Below, one piece after another: positions 34,167 through 43,764 of a stretch of 58,353 nucleotides of DNA. The notes under the pieces are model-generated. The model saw nothing but the letters and a program-made list of their open reading frames with translations, was not told where the DNA came from and ran no database searches. Every line of letters starts with the position of its first letter. Position 1 is the stretch's first letter. The DNA is from CAKAHY01 sp963522175 (lineage in GTDB: Bacteria; Bacillota; Clostridia; Lachnospirales; Lachnospiraceae), in contig CAUQXC010000011.1 of the NCBI GenBank assembly GCA_963522175.1, positions 1 to 58,353 of the forward strand. Reading direction: 5' to 3'. The position numbers and the translations under genes were made by a program.

Positions 34167-35255
34167 TTAAGCTTCCATCATCTCTATTATTTTGTCTCCC
34201 ATTTGCTTTGTACCGAGCTTCACGCAACCTTCACTGTAAATATCCGCTGTAGCAAAGCCTGCCTTAAGCGTCTTTTCAACCGCTTTTTCTATAGCAAGAG
34301 CTTCCTTATCAAGATCCAGTGAATATCTAAGAAGCATGGCAGCCGAAAGTATGGTTGCAATAGGGTTGGCAATATTTTTTCCCGCTATGTCAGGAGCCGA
34401 GCCGTGACTCGGCTCATACAAACCGAGTTTGGTTTCACTTAAGCTTCCGCTTGAGAGCATCCCTATAGAGCCTGTTATCATACTTGCTTCATCCGACAAT
34501 ATATCCCCGAACATATTTTCCGTCAAAATAACATCGAACTGACCGGGATTCATAACAAGCTGCATGGCACAGTTATCGACAAGCATGTGGCTAAGCTCAA
34601 CATCAGGATAGTCTTTTGCAATCTCTTGCGTTATTTTCCTCCAAAGCCTTGAAGAATCAAGAACATTTGCCTTGTCTACGCTGACAAGCTTTTTTCTTCT
34701 TTTTCTCGCCACCTCAAAACCTTTTACAGCTATTCGTCTTATTTCATCTTCGGAATAGTTCAGAGTATCGGTGGCAACAAGCTTACCGTCCACTTCCCTT
34801 GTATATCTTTCACCGAAGTAAAGTCCGCCTGTAAGCTCCCTTACTATTACCATATCAATACCCTCGCCTATCACACTCTCCTTTAAAGGGCAGGCTTTCA
34901 CAAGCTCTTCGTAAAGATAGGCAGGTCTAAGATTGGCAAATAAGCCGAGCTCTTTTCTTATTTTTAAAAGTCCCGCTTCGGGTCTTAGCTGCGGTTTTAA
35001 ACTATACCATGAAGTATTGCCCACGTCGCCGCCTACGGCTCCCAATAAAACCGCCGAGCTTTTCTTTGCAATAGCGAGATTTTCCTCTGTAAGAGGCTCC
35101 CCGTATTTATCTATGGAGCAACCGCCCATGTCGATTTTATCATAAGCAAAATCATGCCCATACTTATGGGCTATAAAGTCCAATACCTTTTTCGCCTCGG
35201 CAACTATCTCCGGACCTATGCCGTCTCCCTCAATAAGACAAATTCTTGCTTTCAT
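34167..35255 (-). CDS. leuB: 3-Isopropylmalate dehydrogenase
   Basis: A 362-residue NAD-dependent dehydrogenase of leucine synthesis. GDGIGPEIV is the N-terminal signature, RELTGGLYFGERY the substrate loop, and NMFGDILSDEASMITGS plus the C-terminal EPSHGSAPDIAGKNIANP the nucleotide and metal site. It is the first gene of the operon, with GGAGGAAGG upstream. The other leucine genes (leuA, leuC, leuD) are not in the window. Confidence 0.95.
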   Translation of the reverse strand: MKARICLIEGDGIGPEIVAEAKKVLDFIAHKYGHDFAYDKIDMGGCSIDKYGEPLTEENLAIAKKSSAVLLGAVGGDVGNTSWYSLKPQLRPEAGLLKIRKELGLFANLRPAYLYEELVKACPLKESVIGEGIDMVIVRELTGGLYFGERYTREVDGKLVATDTLNYSEDEIRRIAVKGFEVARKRRKKLVSVDKANVLDSSRLWRKITQEIAKDYPDVELSHMLVDNCAMQLVMNPGQFDVILTENMFGDILSDEASMITGSIGMLSSGSLSETKLGLYEPSHGSAPDIAGKNIANPIATILSAAMLLRYSLDLDKEALAIEKAVEKTLKAGFATADIYSEGCVKLGTKQMGDKIIEMMEA

Positions 35256-35291
35256 TATTCCTTCCTCCTAAACGATACTTAAGAAACAGTC

Positions 35292-35315
35292 AAATGTATA
35301 ATAAAGTATACATTT
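35292..35315. promoter_or_regulatory. Inverted repeat in the leuB leader
   Basis: AAATGTATA (35292-35300) and TATACATTT (35307-35315) are perfect arms around 6 nt. The repeat is about 16-39 nt into the predicted leuB transcript, so it could be a repressor operator. It is not a CodY box or T-box. Confidence 0.6.
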
Positions 35316-35338
35316 CCCCACAATAATGAATACTCCTT

Positions 35339-35367
35339 ATCATACTTTAAATTTTTCTTTTTTTCAA
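35339..35367 (-). promoter_or_regulatory. Promoter of the leuB-serA operon
   Basis: Minus strand TTGAAA (35362-35367), 17 bp, TATGAT (35339-35344). The predicted leader is about 76 nt. Confidence 0.75.
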
Positions 35368-35462
35368 TATTATACAGGAGTTTTAAGCAATATACATATT
35401 CTATTTTTATATACTCTCTATAACCTTGGTGGCGGCATTTTAATTTTGAAATCAAAAAAATG

Positions 35463-35507
35463 CAAAAAAAATACTAAGCCTGAGACTTTAAATCCCGGCT
35501 TAGTATT
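35463..35507 (-). terminator. Terminator after the choline-binding-type protein gene
   Basis: AATACTAAGCC (35470-35480) pairs with GGCTTAGTATT (35497-35507); on the minus strand a run of eight T follows. It starts 6 bp after the stop codon. Confidence 0.93.
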
Positions 35508-35512
35508 GTATC

Positions 35513-36520
35513 TTACTTTTGTACCGTATTTCCTGTCGCCATAGCTCCGTCTATACCAAGTGTATATCCGTCCGGTGTTGTGGTGTTCTTCCACATATTT
35601 CCGTTAACCGGATCAAGATAATACCACTTTCCTCCAAGCTCCTGCCAACCCTTTTGCATATATGCAGTATCGCTGAAATAGTACCATTCTCCCTTTATTT
35701 TTCTCCACTCGGATCTTGCTAAGGTTCCGTTAGAAAGAGCATAATACCATTCTCCTGTTGCAGTCTGTCCCCAAGTTCCGGCATTTGCCTTTTCATATAT
35801 ATCTTTGTTTGACTGTGCCTGTTCCTTACTTAAATTAATTCTCGGAGTTTCAAACCAGTCTCCCGCCATATCCGGATTATTTAGACCCAGGGCTCTGACA
35901 TGTGCATAGTATAAGCCTTCTCTTTGCATAAATTCTTTTAAATCTATGCTTGTGGCTGCGGTTCTTTGTATTCCGCTTATGGAGCTTGTCCCTTTAAAAA
36001 GCTTAACCTCATACTGACCCGCTCCTCTTGATTCATTCCATGTAACCGTTCCGTCGGCATTGATTGTAGCCTCCGTTATAGGTGAAATTTGATCCTTTAA
36101 AGCCGGAAGTTTGATTGTAACGACAAGCTCCTGCCTTCCGCCTTCCGTACCTCCGCTCACATAGCTTGCGCCTATGATGTTCAAGTCGCTGGCTTTCTTA
36201 AGGTTGAATTCATAACCGTCTTCCGCAGTTAAGGTGACTTTGTAGGTGGGCACATCATTTGCCGTCCAATAAAATGCCACTCCCTCTTCCACAAGATCTG
36301 CTGATGTTATACTGTAATGCTCCGCGGTGACCGGCGTGCTTATCTCAATATTTTCATCTCCTATCTTTGTTTCCACCTCTATTTTACCTTCCACCCTTAT
36401 GGTTGCTCTGTTGATTTTTTTCTTCGAAGATTTCTTTGCCGCAAAAACAGGCAAGGCTGTAAGTAAAGTCAAGCTTAAGCCCAATAAAACCGTTGATAAA
36501 ATTTTCTTTTGTATTTTCAC
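35513..36520 (-). CDS. Secreted surface protein with choline-binding-type repeats
   Basis: A 335-residue exported protein. The signal peptide is about 1-28 (ending VFA before AKK), followed by a basic stretch. Residues 40-235 hold beta-rich modules, including a fibronectin-like piece (INADGTVTWNESRGAGQYEVKLF split near 150-175). Residues 245-335 are cell-wall-binding repeats (GTWGQTATGEWYYAL, WRKIKGEWYYFSD, GWQELGGKWYYLDP, GYTLGIDGAM). It starts with GTG, with AAAGGA 7 nt upstream. It is a single-gene unit. It probably attaches non-covalently to choline-like wall decorations; the ligand of the N-terminal part is unknown. Confidence 0.82.
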   Translation of the reverse strand: MKIQKKILSTVLLGLSLTLLTALPVFAAKKSSKKKINRATIRVEGKIEVETKIGDENIEISTPVTAEHYSITSADLVEEGVAFYWTANDVPTYKVTLTAEDGYEFNLKKASDLNIIGASYVSGGTEGGRQELVVTIKLPALKDQISPITEATINADGTVTWNESRGAGQYEVKLFKGTSSISGIQRTAATSIDLKEFMQREGLYYAHVRALGLNNPDMAGDWFETPRINLSKEQAQSNKDIYEKANAGTWGQTATGEWYYALSNGTLARSEWRKIKGEWYYFSDTAYMQKGWQELGGKWYYLDPVNGNMWKNTTTPDGYTLGIDGAMATGNTVQK

Positions 36521-36600
36521 TTCTATATCCTTTCTGTGTTCAGTCTAAAAGTATCTGATAAGCTTAGTTTATAACAATTTTCACTTTTTAGCAACTTATA

Positions 36601-36645
36601 AGACCTTACAAATATAGTCTGGAATCAACTAAATCCGTAAGGTCT
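36601..36645. other. Inverted repeat downstream of RNase Y
   Basis: AGACCTTAC (36601-36609) and GTAAGGTCT (36637-36645) enclose 27 nt, 20 bp past the RNase Y stop codon. No U-tract follows on either strand, so terminator activity is doubtful. Confidence 0.4.
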
Positions 36646-36664
36646 CTTACAATATTATTTATTC

Positions 36665-38212
36665 TTACTTGGCCACACCCTGCACTCTGGACTCTCTTAT
36701 AATGTTAACCTTGATATGTCCCGGGTACTGCATGTTCTCTTCTATTTTTCTTGCAACGTCATGCGCCATGATTACCATGTCGTCATCACTGACCTTCTCC
36801 GGAACAACCATGATACGAACTTCTCTTCCTGCCTGAATAGCGAATGACTTATCAACACCTGAGAAAGAATTTGTTATTTCTTCAAGCTGCTTAAGCCTTT
36901 GAGTGTAGGTTTCTATGGTTTCTCTTCTTGCACCCGGTCTTGCCGCGGATATAGTATCCGCTGCCTGAACGAGACAGGCTATAATACTTTCGGCTTCAAC
37001 ATCACCGTGATGTGACTCTACCGAGTTTATAACAACCGGATGTTCTTTGTATTTTCTGCAAATTTCAGAACCCAGTTGAACATGTGAGCCCTCAACCTCG
37101 TGGTCTATGGCTTTACCTATGTCATGTAAAAGTCCCGCTCTCTTTGCAAGTCTTACATCGGCCCCTACTTCAGCCGCCAAAAGACCTGTCAAATGAGCAA
37201 CCTCAATGGAATGTCTGAGTGCATTTTGCCCGAAGCTTGTTCGAAACTTCATTCTTCCGAGCAACTTCACAATCTCAGGATGAATACTGTGTATTCCAAG
37301 CTCCAAAACCGCTTCCTCTCCGGCTTCCTTCATGATTGCTTCAACCTCTTTCTGAGACTTTTCAACCATTTCTTCGATACGTGCCGGATGGATACGTCCG
37401 TCCAATATAAGTTTTTCAAGAGCAACTCTTGCAACCTCTCTTCTTACAGGGTCAAATCCCGATAAGACAACAGCTTCAGGGGTATCATCTATAATAAGCT
37501 CCACTCCCGTCATCTGTTCAAGGGTTCTTATGTTTCTTCCTTCTCTTCCTATGATACGACCCTTCATCTCATCGTTCGGAAGAGGTACCACGGTAACCGT
37601 GGTTTCCGCCGTATGGTCTGCGGCGCACCTTTGTATGGCGGTTGTAAGAATTTCTTTGGCTCTTTTATCAGCCTCCTCTTTTGCAAGCGCCTCCAACTCC
37701 TTTATAAGCTTTGCGGTGTCATGCTTTATATCCTCTTCAACCGACTGCAAAAGTAATTCCTTTGCCTGCTCGCTCGTAAGACCCGAAATCTTCTCAAGCT
37801 CTGCAAGCCCCTGCTCATATAAAGAATCCAATTCTTTTGATCTTTGCAAAATTTTTTCTTCTTTACTTATGATACTTTCTTCTTTTTTCTCCAATGCATC
37901 TAATTTTTTGTCTAAATTTTCTTCTTTAACTAAAACTCTTTTCTCGTAACGTTGTAGTTCCGCTCTTCTTTCTTTTACTTCCTTATCAAGCTCATTTTTA
38001 GTCTTCATAGACTCTTCTTTAGCCTCAAGGAGAGCCTCGCGTTTCTTTGTTTCAGCTATTTTTACGGCTTCCTCTATTATTTCTCTGGATTTACTTTCGG
38101 CTGAACCTATCTTCGCTTCGTAAGTTTTCTTACGATGAGATACGGCAGCCATCCAACTTAGAGGTAGCACAATCCCTGCTGTTATTAATACTGCTGCTAT
38201 GATATTTAACAC
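36665..38212 (-). CDS. rny: Ribonuclease Y
   Basis: A 515-residue membrane-anchored endoribonuclease that starts bulk mRNA turnover in Firmicutes. One N-terminal helix (about 3-22) is followed by a long coiled coil (about 30-170, rich in Lys/Glu). A KH domain (MKGRIIGREGRNIRTLEQ, about 213-230) and an HD domain with the metal motif HDIGKAIDHE (about 365) complete the fold. It starts with GTG, with GGAGG 7 nt upstream. An extended -10 (TGG-TACAAT, minus strand, 38261-38269) is its probable promoter. Confidence 0.95.
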   Translation of the reverse strand: MLNIIAAVLITAGIVLPLSWMAAVSHRKKTYEAKIGSAESKSREIIEEAVKIAETKKREALLEAKEESMKTKNELDKEVKERRAELQRYEKRVLVKEENLDKKLDALEKKEESIISKEEKILQRSKELDSLYEQGLAELEKISGLTSEQAKELLLQSVEEDIKHDTAKLIKELEALAKEEADKRAKEILTTAIQRCAADHTAETTVTVVPLPNDEMKGRIIGREGRNIRTLEQMTGVELIIDDTPEAVVLSGFDPVRREVARVALEKLILDGRIHPARIEEMVEKSQKEVEAIMKEAGEEAVLELGIHSIHPEIVKLLGRMKFRTSFGQNALRHSIEVAHLTGLLAAEVGADVRLAKRAGLLHDIGKAIDHEVEGSHVQLGSEICRKYKEHPVVINSVESHHGDVEAESIIACLVQAADTISAARPGARRETIETYTQRLKQLEEITNSFSGVDKSFAIQAGREVRIMVVPEKVSDDDMVIMAHDVARKIEENMQYPGHIKVNIIRESRVQGVAK

Positions 38213-38260
38213 AGGAGCACCTCCGTTTTTTTATAGTCTTGCCAAGACGGCAATGTAACT

Positions 38261-38269
38261 ATTGTACCA
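38261..38269 (-). promoter_or_regulatory. Extended -10 promoter of rny
   Basis: Minus strand TGG-TACAAT; the -35 region (TTGTTT, 17 bp upstream) is weak. A small hairpin (TTGCC, 5 nt, GGCAA) follows in the leader. Confidence 0.55.
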
Positions 38270-38304
38270 AATCGGGAGTCAAAAAACAAGTGGGACTTAT
38301 TACA

Positions 38305-39510
38305 TTATTCCAAGCTGAGATTACCCGCTATAGCCGCTTTGTAGGTTTCCACATCTGTAAGTAGTTGTAATTTTGCGGATTCATACTCCGATTTCTTACG
38401 CACATACGAAAAATTTTGCATTAAATAGTCCTGCTCACTTAATAAGCCCATTTGTTTACTCTTATTTGCACCGTTAAAGCTTATCTGTGCCGCCTCAAAT
38501 GCCGATGCACTCGCTTCATAAGCAAGTCTGTCTTCCTTTATCTTGTTGTACAAGGCATTCATCTCATTTTTCAAGGTTCCTTCCATAGCTGTTTCAGAGG
38601 CATCTTTAAGTTCATTCTCATAGCTTGAAGCATTTTTCCTTCCGTTTCTGAGTTCTACGAGACTTGTATTGTTTGAATTGGCTTTTTTCGTATCTTCCTC
38701 AAGATTGATACTGTCTATATAAGCCTTATCCACCTCAGGAACCGGACCTATTTCCGGTTGAGCCGTTTCCGACCATCCCAAAAGCTTTATAAGAGATACC
38801 CTTATTTTTTCCTTATTTGCCTGTATATTGGCGAGGTTGGACTTTGCACTCAAATAATCCGTCGTAGCCTTGGCAACATTTACATTTGTTGCCATGCCTT
38901 GTGCCTTAGTAAGATTCGCCGCTTTTACAAGGCTCTCGCCAAGTCTTACCATCTCAATCAGGATTTTTTCCTGTTCTTCTATGCTCTTATAGCTGATCAT
39001 AAGGCTTTTTGCCGCGCTTGTTACCTGATCCGTCGCAATTCTTATACCTGCATTCATCTTACTTACAGGCTTTTTAAGGTTTGTTCCGGATCTGCTCATG
39101 GATTTCTTTACGGAATCCAGACCTTTTATCTGAGCGCTATAGAGCATCATAAGCTCCATATCTCCATCCTGCTTTGCAAGTTCAAGGTAATCCGACATAT
39201 CTTTTCTTGCGGCAGATATCTCATCTAAGGTTCTGTCCAAATTTTCGACACTTTTTGAATAAGTACCCCAAGCTCTTTTTATATCGGGATTAAAATTTTT
39301 AACAAGATCATAGATCTCATCGTATTCAAGCTTATTATCCATAAGCTTTGCCCACTCTTCCTCGCTGTAGCCGGCAAGCTGTGCCTGAGTCATCCCCGCC
39401 TCTGAAGGTTGAGACGGCTTTAACTGTGCAAAGCTCGGAAAAACATTCAGACAAAGCATATTTATCAAAAGAGTTGCGGCAAAAACATTTTTATAAATTT
39501 TCTTTCTCAT
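38305..39510 (-). CDS. TolC-like efflux-associated protein, copy 2
   Basis: A 401-residue exported protein with a signal peptide (about 1-26, ending SFA) and long helical coiled-coil segments (about 80-230 and 270-390) typical of TolC/OEP proteins. The segment EEWAKLMDNKLEYDE recurs in the next protein as EEWARLKDNKLEYDE. The ATG at 39510 overlaps the stop of the upstream copy (TAATG), with AGGAG upstream, so translation is coupled. A monoderm cell has no outer membrane, so this cannot be a classical outer-membrane channel. It may form a wall-spanning conduit or adaptor for the RND pump (inference). Confidence 0.82.
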   Translation of the reverse strand: MRKKIYKNVFAATLLINMLCLNVFPSFAQLKPSQPSEAGMTQAQLAGYSEEEWAKLMDNKLEYDEIYDLVKNFNPDIKRAWGTYSKSVENLDRTLDEISAARKDMSDYLELAKQDGDMELMMLYSAQIKGLDSVKKSMSRSGTNLKKPVSKMNAGIRIATDQVTSAAKSLMISYKSIEEQEKILIEMVRLGESLVKAANLTKAQGMATNVNVAKATTDYLSAKSNLANIQANKEKIRVSLIKLLGWSETAQPEIGPVPEVDKAYIDSINLEEDTKKANSNNTSLVELRNGRKNASSYENELKDASETAMEGTLKNEMNALYNKIKEDRLAYEASASAFEAAQISFNGANKSKQMGLLSEQDYLMQNFSYVRKKSEYESAKLQLLTDVETYKAAIAGNLSLE

Positions 39511-40682
39511 TATTTTGCTCCTGTACTTGCGAGTCCGTTTACATTCCATTCATACGCCTGCATTGCATTAAGCAGGTTATATTGTGCGGCATCAAGTGCT
39601 ATTACCGCCTGTTTTTCATTTATCTGTGCCTGTTTAAATTCATTTTGTCCCATAAGTCCGAGGCTTGTTTTTCTTTCCGCCTGAGCCAAGCTTGATTTTT
39701 GCAGCTCCAGATTGCTTACCGCATAATCGTAATTTGCCTTTGCACTGAGAACCGCCGCATAAGCATTGTTTAAGGATACCGCAATACCGGACTTATCATT
39801 TGCTATTGTTTCGTTAAGCTTCTCTCTTGCATCGTCGGAACTTGCATTTTCAAGCTTTCTCTTGTCTATTTTCAGGGCATAATTATTATCCGTTGCCGCC
39901 TGTAAGTCCGCAGTCGGGTTATAGCCGGCAATCTTTTCAAGCTGAGGCTTCGGAACTTCACCGAACTCAGGCTCGGCTTCATAGGTCCATCCCGTCATTA
40001 CCTGCAGCTTTTTCTTTGACTTTTCTTTCGCCGCCTCACTTGACAAAATACTCTGCTCACTCTTTAAGAACGCATCGTTCGCATTAAGCACGTCAACCTT
40101 GGTTCCCGCACCCGCCGAAAGATTTACATTTGCGGCGGAAAGATTTATTTCGGCAAGTTCTTTTTGAAGCTTTGCCTTTTCAATCTCAAGTCCGTTTGTA
40201 TAATACTCCACCATGTTTGTCTGAGCATTCCATATAAGCGTTTTTGTTGCACTGTCGTTCGTAAGCTTCTTAATAAGCGCATCCTCAAGAGAGTTGTCCG
40301 CACTGTTCAAAAGACTGTCCGCCTGCGCTCTTGCATTGGCATTGGCTGTGAGGGTACTTATGTAAGACGGGCTGTCCGGATCCGGTGTACTTATGCTTGC
40401 AAGTATATCCTGCGCAGCCTTCCTGTATTCATCCCTTGTTTTTTGGTTCGTATTACCGTAATCCTTTCTGAATTTTATATAATCCCTTTCACTGTTTCTT
40501 ACGGTAGGGTTATATTCCTCAATGAGTCCTGAAAGCTCGTCATATTCGAGCTTATTGTCCTTCAGTCTTGCCCACTCTTCGGCGCTTCTTGTAAAGCTCG
40601 GGCTTGCGAATGCCGTAACATTGGCAAAAGCTATACTTACCGCAAGTCCCGATAAAAATATCTTTTTAATTTTTCCGTTCAT
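39510..40682 (-). CDS. TolC-like efflux-associated protein, copy 1
   Basis: A 390-residue exported protein with a signal peptide (about 1-26, ending AFA before SPSF) and TolC-like coiled coils (about 60-190 and 230-375). The N-terminal EEWARLKDNKLEYDEL is shared with its tandem paralogue, and ASTGAK closes the chain. The ATG at 40682 has AAGGAGG 7 nt upstream. It follows the RND pump gene by 16 bp. Two TolC-like subunits after one pump suggest a hetero-oligomer or a functional split. Confidence 0.82.
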   Translation of the reverse strand: MNGKIKKIFLSGLAVSIAFANVTAFASPSFTRSAEEWARLKDNKLEYDELSGLIEEYNPTVRNSERDYIKFRKDYGNTNQKTRDEYRKAAQDILASISTPDPDSPSYISTLTANANARAQADSLLNSADNSLEDALIKKLTNDSATKTLIWNAQTNMVEYYTNGLEIEKAKLQKELAEINLSAANVNLSAGAGTKVDVLNANDAFLKSEQSILSSEAAKEKSKKKLQVMTGWTYEAEPEFGEVPKPQLEKIAGYNPTADLQAATDNNYALKIDKRKLENASSDDAREKLNETIANDKSGIAVSLNNAYAAVLSAKANYDYAVSNLELQKSSLAQAERKTSLGLMGQNEFKQAQINEKQAVIALDAAQYNLLNAMQAYEWNVNGLASTGAK

Positions 40683-40698
40683 AGATTCCTCCTTATCA

Positions 40699-43600
40699 TC
40701 AATCAACATCTATATCAGTTTCTCCCACAAGCTTTCTGCTCTTCTTATCAAGCATTTCATATAAAGTAGGAATAAGTAACAATGAAAGTAAGGTTGATGC
40801 CAGCAAACCTCCTACGTTAACAAGTGCAAGTCCCTGAAGCGCCTCTCCGTTTTCGCCGAAGGCAAGCGCCATAGGAAACATTGACAATACCGTTGTGAGC
40901 GTAGTCATAAGTATAGGTCTGAGTCTCAGCGCACCCGCTTCGATAAGCGCTTCTCTTAGAGGAAGCCTCATCCTCAGCATGTTCACGGTATCAACATACA
41001 ATATACCGTTGTTTACTACGGTACCTACCATCATAAGGAAGCCGAGCATGGAGTTCATACTTATCTTTACATCAAACATAAAGAGTAAGCCGAAAGCACC
41101 TATTAGAGCAAACGGTATAGTAAACATAACCATGAGTGAAAATCTCGGAGACTCAAACTGCATAGCCATTACTATAAATACTAGGAATACCGCCGTTAAA
41201 AGAGCGTTAAGAAGATTTCCCATCTCCTCCTTCATAGTCTCATCCACACGGTTGTCCATTCTTTCTACACCGTTCGGCAGCCCTTCTTCGTCTATAAGCT
41301 TACGTGCTCTCACCTGTGCCATATCTTTGTATCCCGGTGCGGCATCCGCCGTTATACTTACCTGATACTGCTTATCAACTCTGTTTATAGCCGCCGCACT
41401 GTCTTTAAAGCTTATTTTTGCTATATCTCCTATGGCGACCTTTGCCCCCGTCGGACTGTCGAGCAAAATACTTTCTATATCGCTTACATTCTTATATTTA
41501 TCGTCCGGGAACTCCATTTTTACCACTATTTCTCGTTTATCCTTTGTATAACGCATAACCTCGGAGCCTTTAAGCAAAGTGCTTACGGTACTTCCGACAC
41601 TTGCCGGCGTAATTCCGTAACTCTGTGCTTTCAGGGCGTCTACATCTATATTTATAAGAGGTGCCGCATTTTCGGCATTCGAATGCACTTTACTTAAGTA
41701 GGTTTCATTTTGCAGCTTCTTTACAAATTCATCCGCCGTTTTCTTAACAAGATCGTAGTCCGTACTCTGTAAAGGTATGGTAACATCCGCTTCACTTCCG
41801 TTCGACATGCCCGAGTTATTAAGCTTTTTAACTGTAATACTGGTATCGCTTATTTTAGCGAATTCTTCTCTCCATTTGTCCACTACCTGTGCCGTGCTCA
41901 TCTTTCTTTTCTTATATAAATAAGCCGTTAAACTCACACCTGTACTCGTGTCATATATGGAACTTGACGCGCCGTATCTCATGGAATATTTTTCAACATC
42001 AGGCTCCGCCTTTATAATCTCTTCCACCTTTTTTGCCAGATTGTCAACATCATCTATTTTAAGTCCCGGAGCCACAGCCATATTTATGCTGATTGTTCCG
42101 TTATCCGTTTCCGGCGCAAGCTCAACACCTACGTTAAATGCCATAACGAAGGATAATACGAGAAGAAAGACGGAGGTAATTATTACGAGTGCTCTTCTCG
42201 GAATTATATTGCTTACCGCTTTTTTATATACACCTTGCATCCATCCTACAATCTTATGAGATATGGTATGCTCTTTTTCTTTTGGGTGTGTAAACATAAA
42301 CAACAAAGGTACTATTGTTACCGCGGAAAAAAGAGAAGCAAGCATACAAAATACTATAGTCCAACCGAGCTGTGTAAACATCTGTCCCGTAAGTCCCTTA
42401 AGCAATGCCAACGGAACAAAAACAACACAGGTCGTTATTGTCGAACCTACGATAGATGCAATAACCACTCTCGTTCCTTCGAGTGCAGCTTCAAAAAAGC
42501 TTTTTTCCTGTTTTTCTTTAAAGCAACTGTCCAAAACGACTATACTGGCATCCACTATCATACCTACACCGAGTACCAAGGAACCGAGTGAAATCATGTT
42601 CAGTGAATAGCCCGCCGCACCCATCATAGTAAGTGCAAGCATAACTGAGACGGGTATGGAGCTTCCTACTATAAGCGAAGCTTTAATGTCACCGAAAAAT
42701 ACAAAGAGAACTATCATGGAAAGAACCACGGCAAGCAAAAGAGTCTCAAATACACTTTTTATAGCCGCTAAAATATCGTCGGCATTATCGCTTATTATAT
42801 CTATCTTTACTCCCTGATTTTCAGCTTCAAGTCTTGATATGGTTGCTTTAATCTGTCTACTGAGCTGTACTGCGGATGAAGACTGCTGTCTTGTTATTGC
42901 AAGTCCTATAACATCATCACCGTTATAACGGCTTAGACTTGACTTTTTCTCCAGTGCCTGATACACATTTGCAACATCCGAAAGCTTTATAACCTCTCCG
43001 CCTGCAAGAGGAATTACTATATTTTTAATTCTTTCTATGTCTTTATTGTCCGAGCTTACCCCTATGCTGAGCTCCTGTCTTCCGTACTCGAGGTTTCCCG
43101 CCGGAATGTTAAAGTTTGAAGCCGTTATAATAGAGGAAAGTGTTTGCAGATTAAGTTTGTACTGCTCAAGCTTATCCTGTAAAACTTCTATTTTAATGTA
43201 ATCTGCCTGTCCTCCGGAAATCGATACGCTCGACACTGTAGAGTTTTTCTCAAGCTCCGGGACTATACTTTTCGCAATAAATCCGTATGCATTTTCATCA
43301 CCTTCCTTGCTTACGGTAAGGTTCATGTCGGCTCCGGCATTTACGTCAATCTGGATTATGTTAGGCTCGTTGATGTCCTTAGGTAAAGAACTTCTCATAC
43401 CGTCGAGCTTTTTCTTTAAATCCATGTACGCTTTATCCATATTGGTTCCGTACTGGTACTGTATCAGAAGAAGCGAAGCGTTTTCCATGGAAGTTGACTG
43501 TATAGTTTTAACATTGCTCAGTGTTGAGGCATTTTCTTCTATCTCTTTACTGATAAGCTTATCCACATCCGTTGCGGATGCCCCTATATAAGTGGTTGAT

Positions 43601-43743
43601 ACTACCAACATAGGGAAATTCATTTCCGGCAGCATTTCTATTTTAGCATTGAAAACAGCCTGCAAACCGAAATATAATATAGTCACCAAGGCAAGTATTA
43701 CTGTAACCGGCCTTTTAAGTGCTAATTTAGTTAATCCAAACAT
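40699..43743 (-). CDS. RND-family efflux transporter
   Basis: A 1014-residue proton-driven pump of the HAE/AcrB-like RND type, with helix 1 (about 12-30), a large extracellular domain, helices 2-6 (about 330-470), helix 7, a second large domain and helices 8-12 (about 855-1000). The helix-4 segment GVGMIVDASIVVLDS carries the Asp expected for proton relay, with Ala in place of the second Asp of AcrB. AGGAGAG precedes the ATG. It lies between the membrane fusion protein and the TolC-like genes. Substrates (drugs, lipids, bacteriocins) are not evident. Confidence 0.93.
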   Translation of the reverse strand: MFGLTKLALKRPVTVILALVTILYFGLQAVFNAKIEMLPEMNFPMLVVSTTYIGASATDVDKLISKEIEENASTLSNVKTIQSTSMENASLLLIQYQYGTNMDKAYMDLKKKLDGMRSSLPKDINEPNIIQIDVNAGADMNLTVSKEGDENAYGFIAKSIVPELEKNSTVSSVSISGGQADYIKIEVLQDKLEQYKLNLQTLSSIITASNFNIPAGNLEYGRQELSIGVSSDNKDIERIKNIVIPLAGGEVIKLSDVANVYQALEKKSSLSRYNGDDVIGLAITRQQSSSAVQLSRQIKATISRLEAENQGVKIDIISDNADDILAAIKSVFETLLLAVVLSMIVLFVFFGDIKASLIVGSSIPVSVMLALTMMGAAGYSLNMISLGSLVLGVGMIVDASIVVLDSCFKEKQEKSFFEAALEGTRVVIASIVGSTITTCVVFVPLALLKGLTGQMFTQLGWTIVFCMLASLFSAVTIVPLLFMFTHPKEKEHTISHKIVGWMQGVYKKAVSNIIPRRALVIITSVFLLVLSFVMAFNVGVELAPETDNGTISINMAVAPGLKIDDVDNLAKKVEEIIKAEPDVEKYSMRYGASSSIYDTSTGVSLTAYLYKKRKMSTAQVVDKWREEFAKISDTSITVKKLNNSGMSNGSEADVTIPLQSTDYDLVKKTADEFVKKLQNETYLSKVHSNAENAAPLINIDVDALKAQSYGITPASVGSTVSTLLKGSEVMRYTKDKREIVVKMEFPDDKYKNVSDIESILLDSPTGAKVAIGDIAKISFKDSAAAINRVDKQYQVSITADAAPGYKDMAQVRARKLIDEEGLPNGVERMDNRVDETMKEEMGNLLNALLTAVFLVFIVMAMQFESPRFSLMVMFTIPFALIGAFGLLFMFDVKISMNSMLGFLMMVGTVVNNGILYVDTVNMLRMRLPLREALIEAGALRLRPILMTTLTTVLSMFPMALAFGENGEALQGLALVNVGGLLASTLLSLLLIPTLYEMLDKKSRKLVGETDIDVD

Positions 43744-43764
43744 AAATCTCTCCTTACTTAAGCC

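Noticed and set aside
35430..35445. GGTGGCGGC, similar to part of a T-box anti-terminator, upstream of leuB.
   Set aside because: It is on the wrong strand for the leuB transcript, and no specifier stem or full T-box motif surrounds it.
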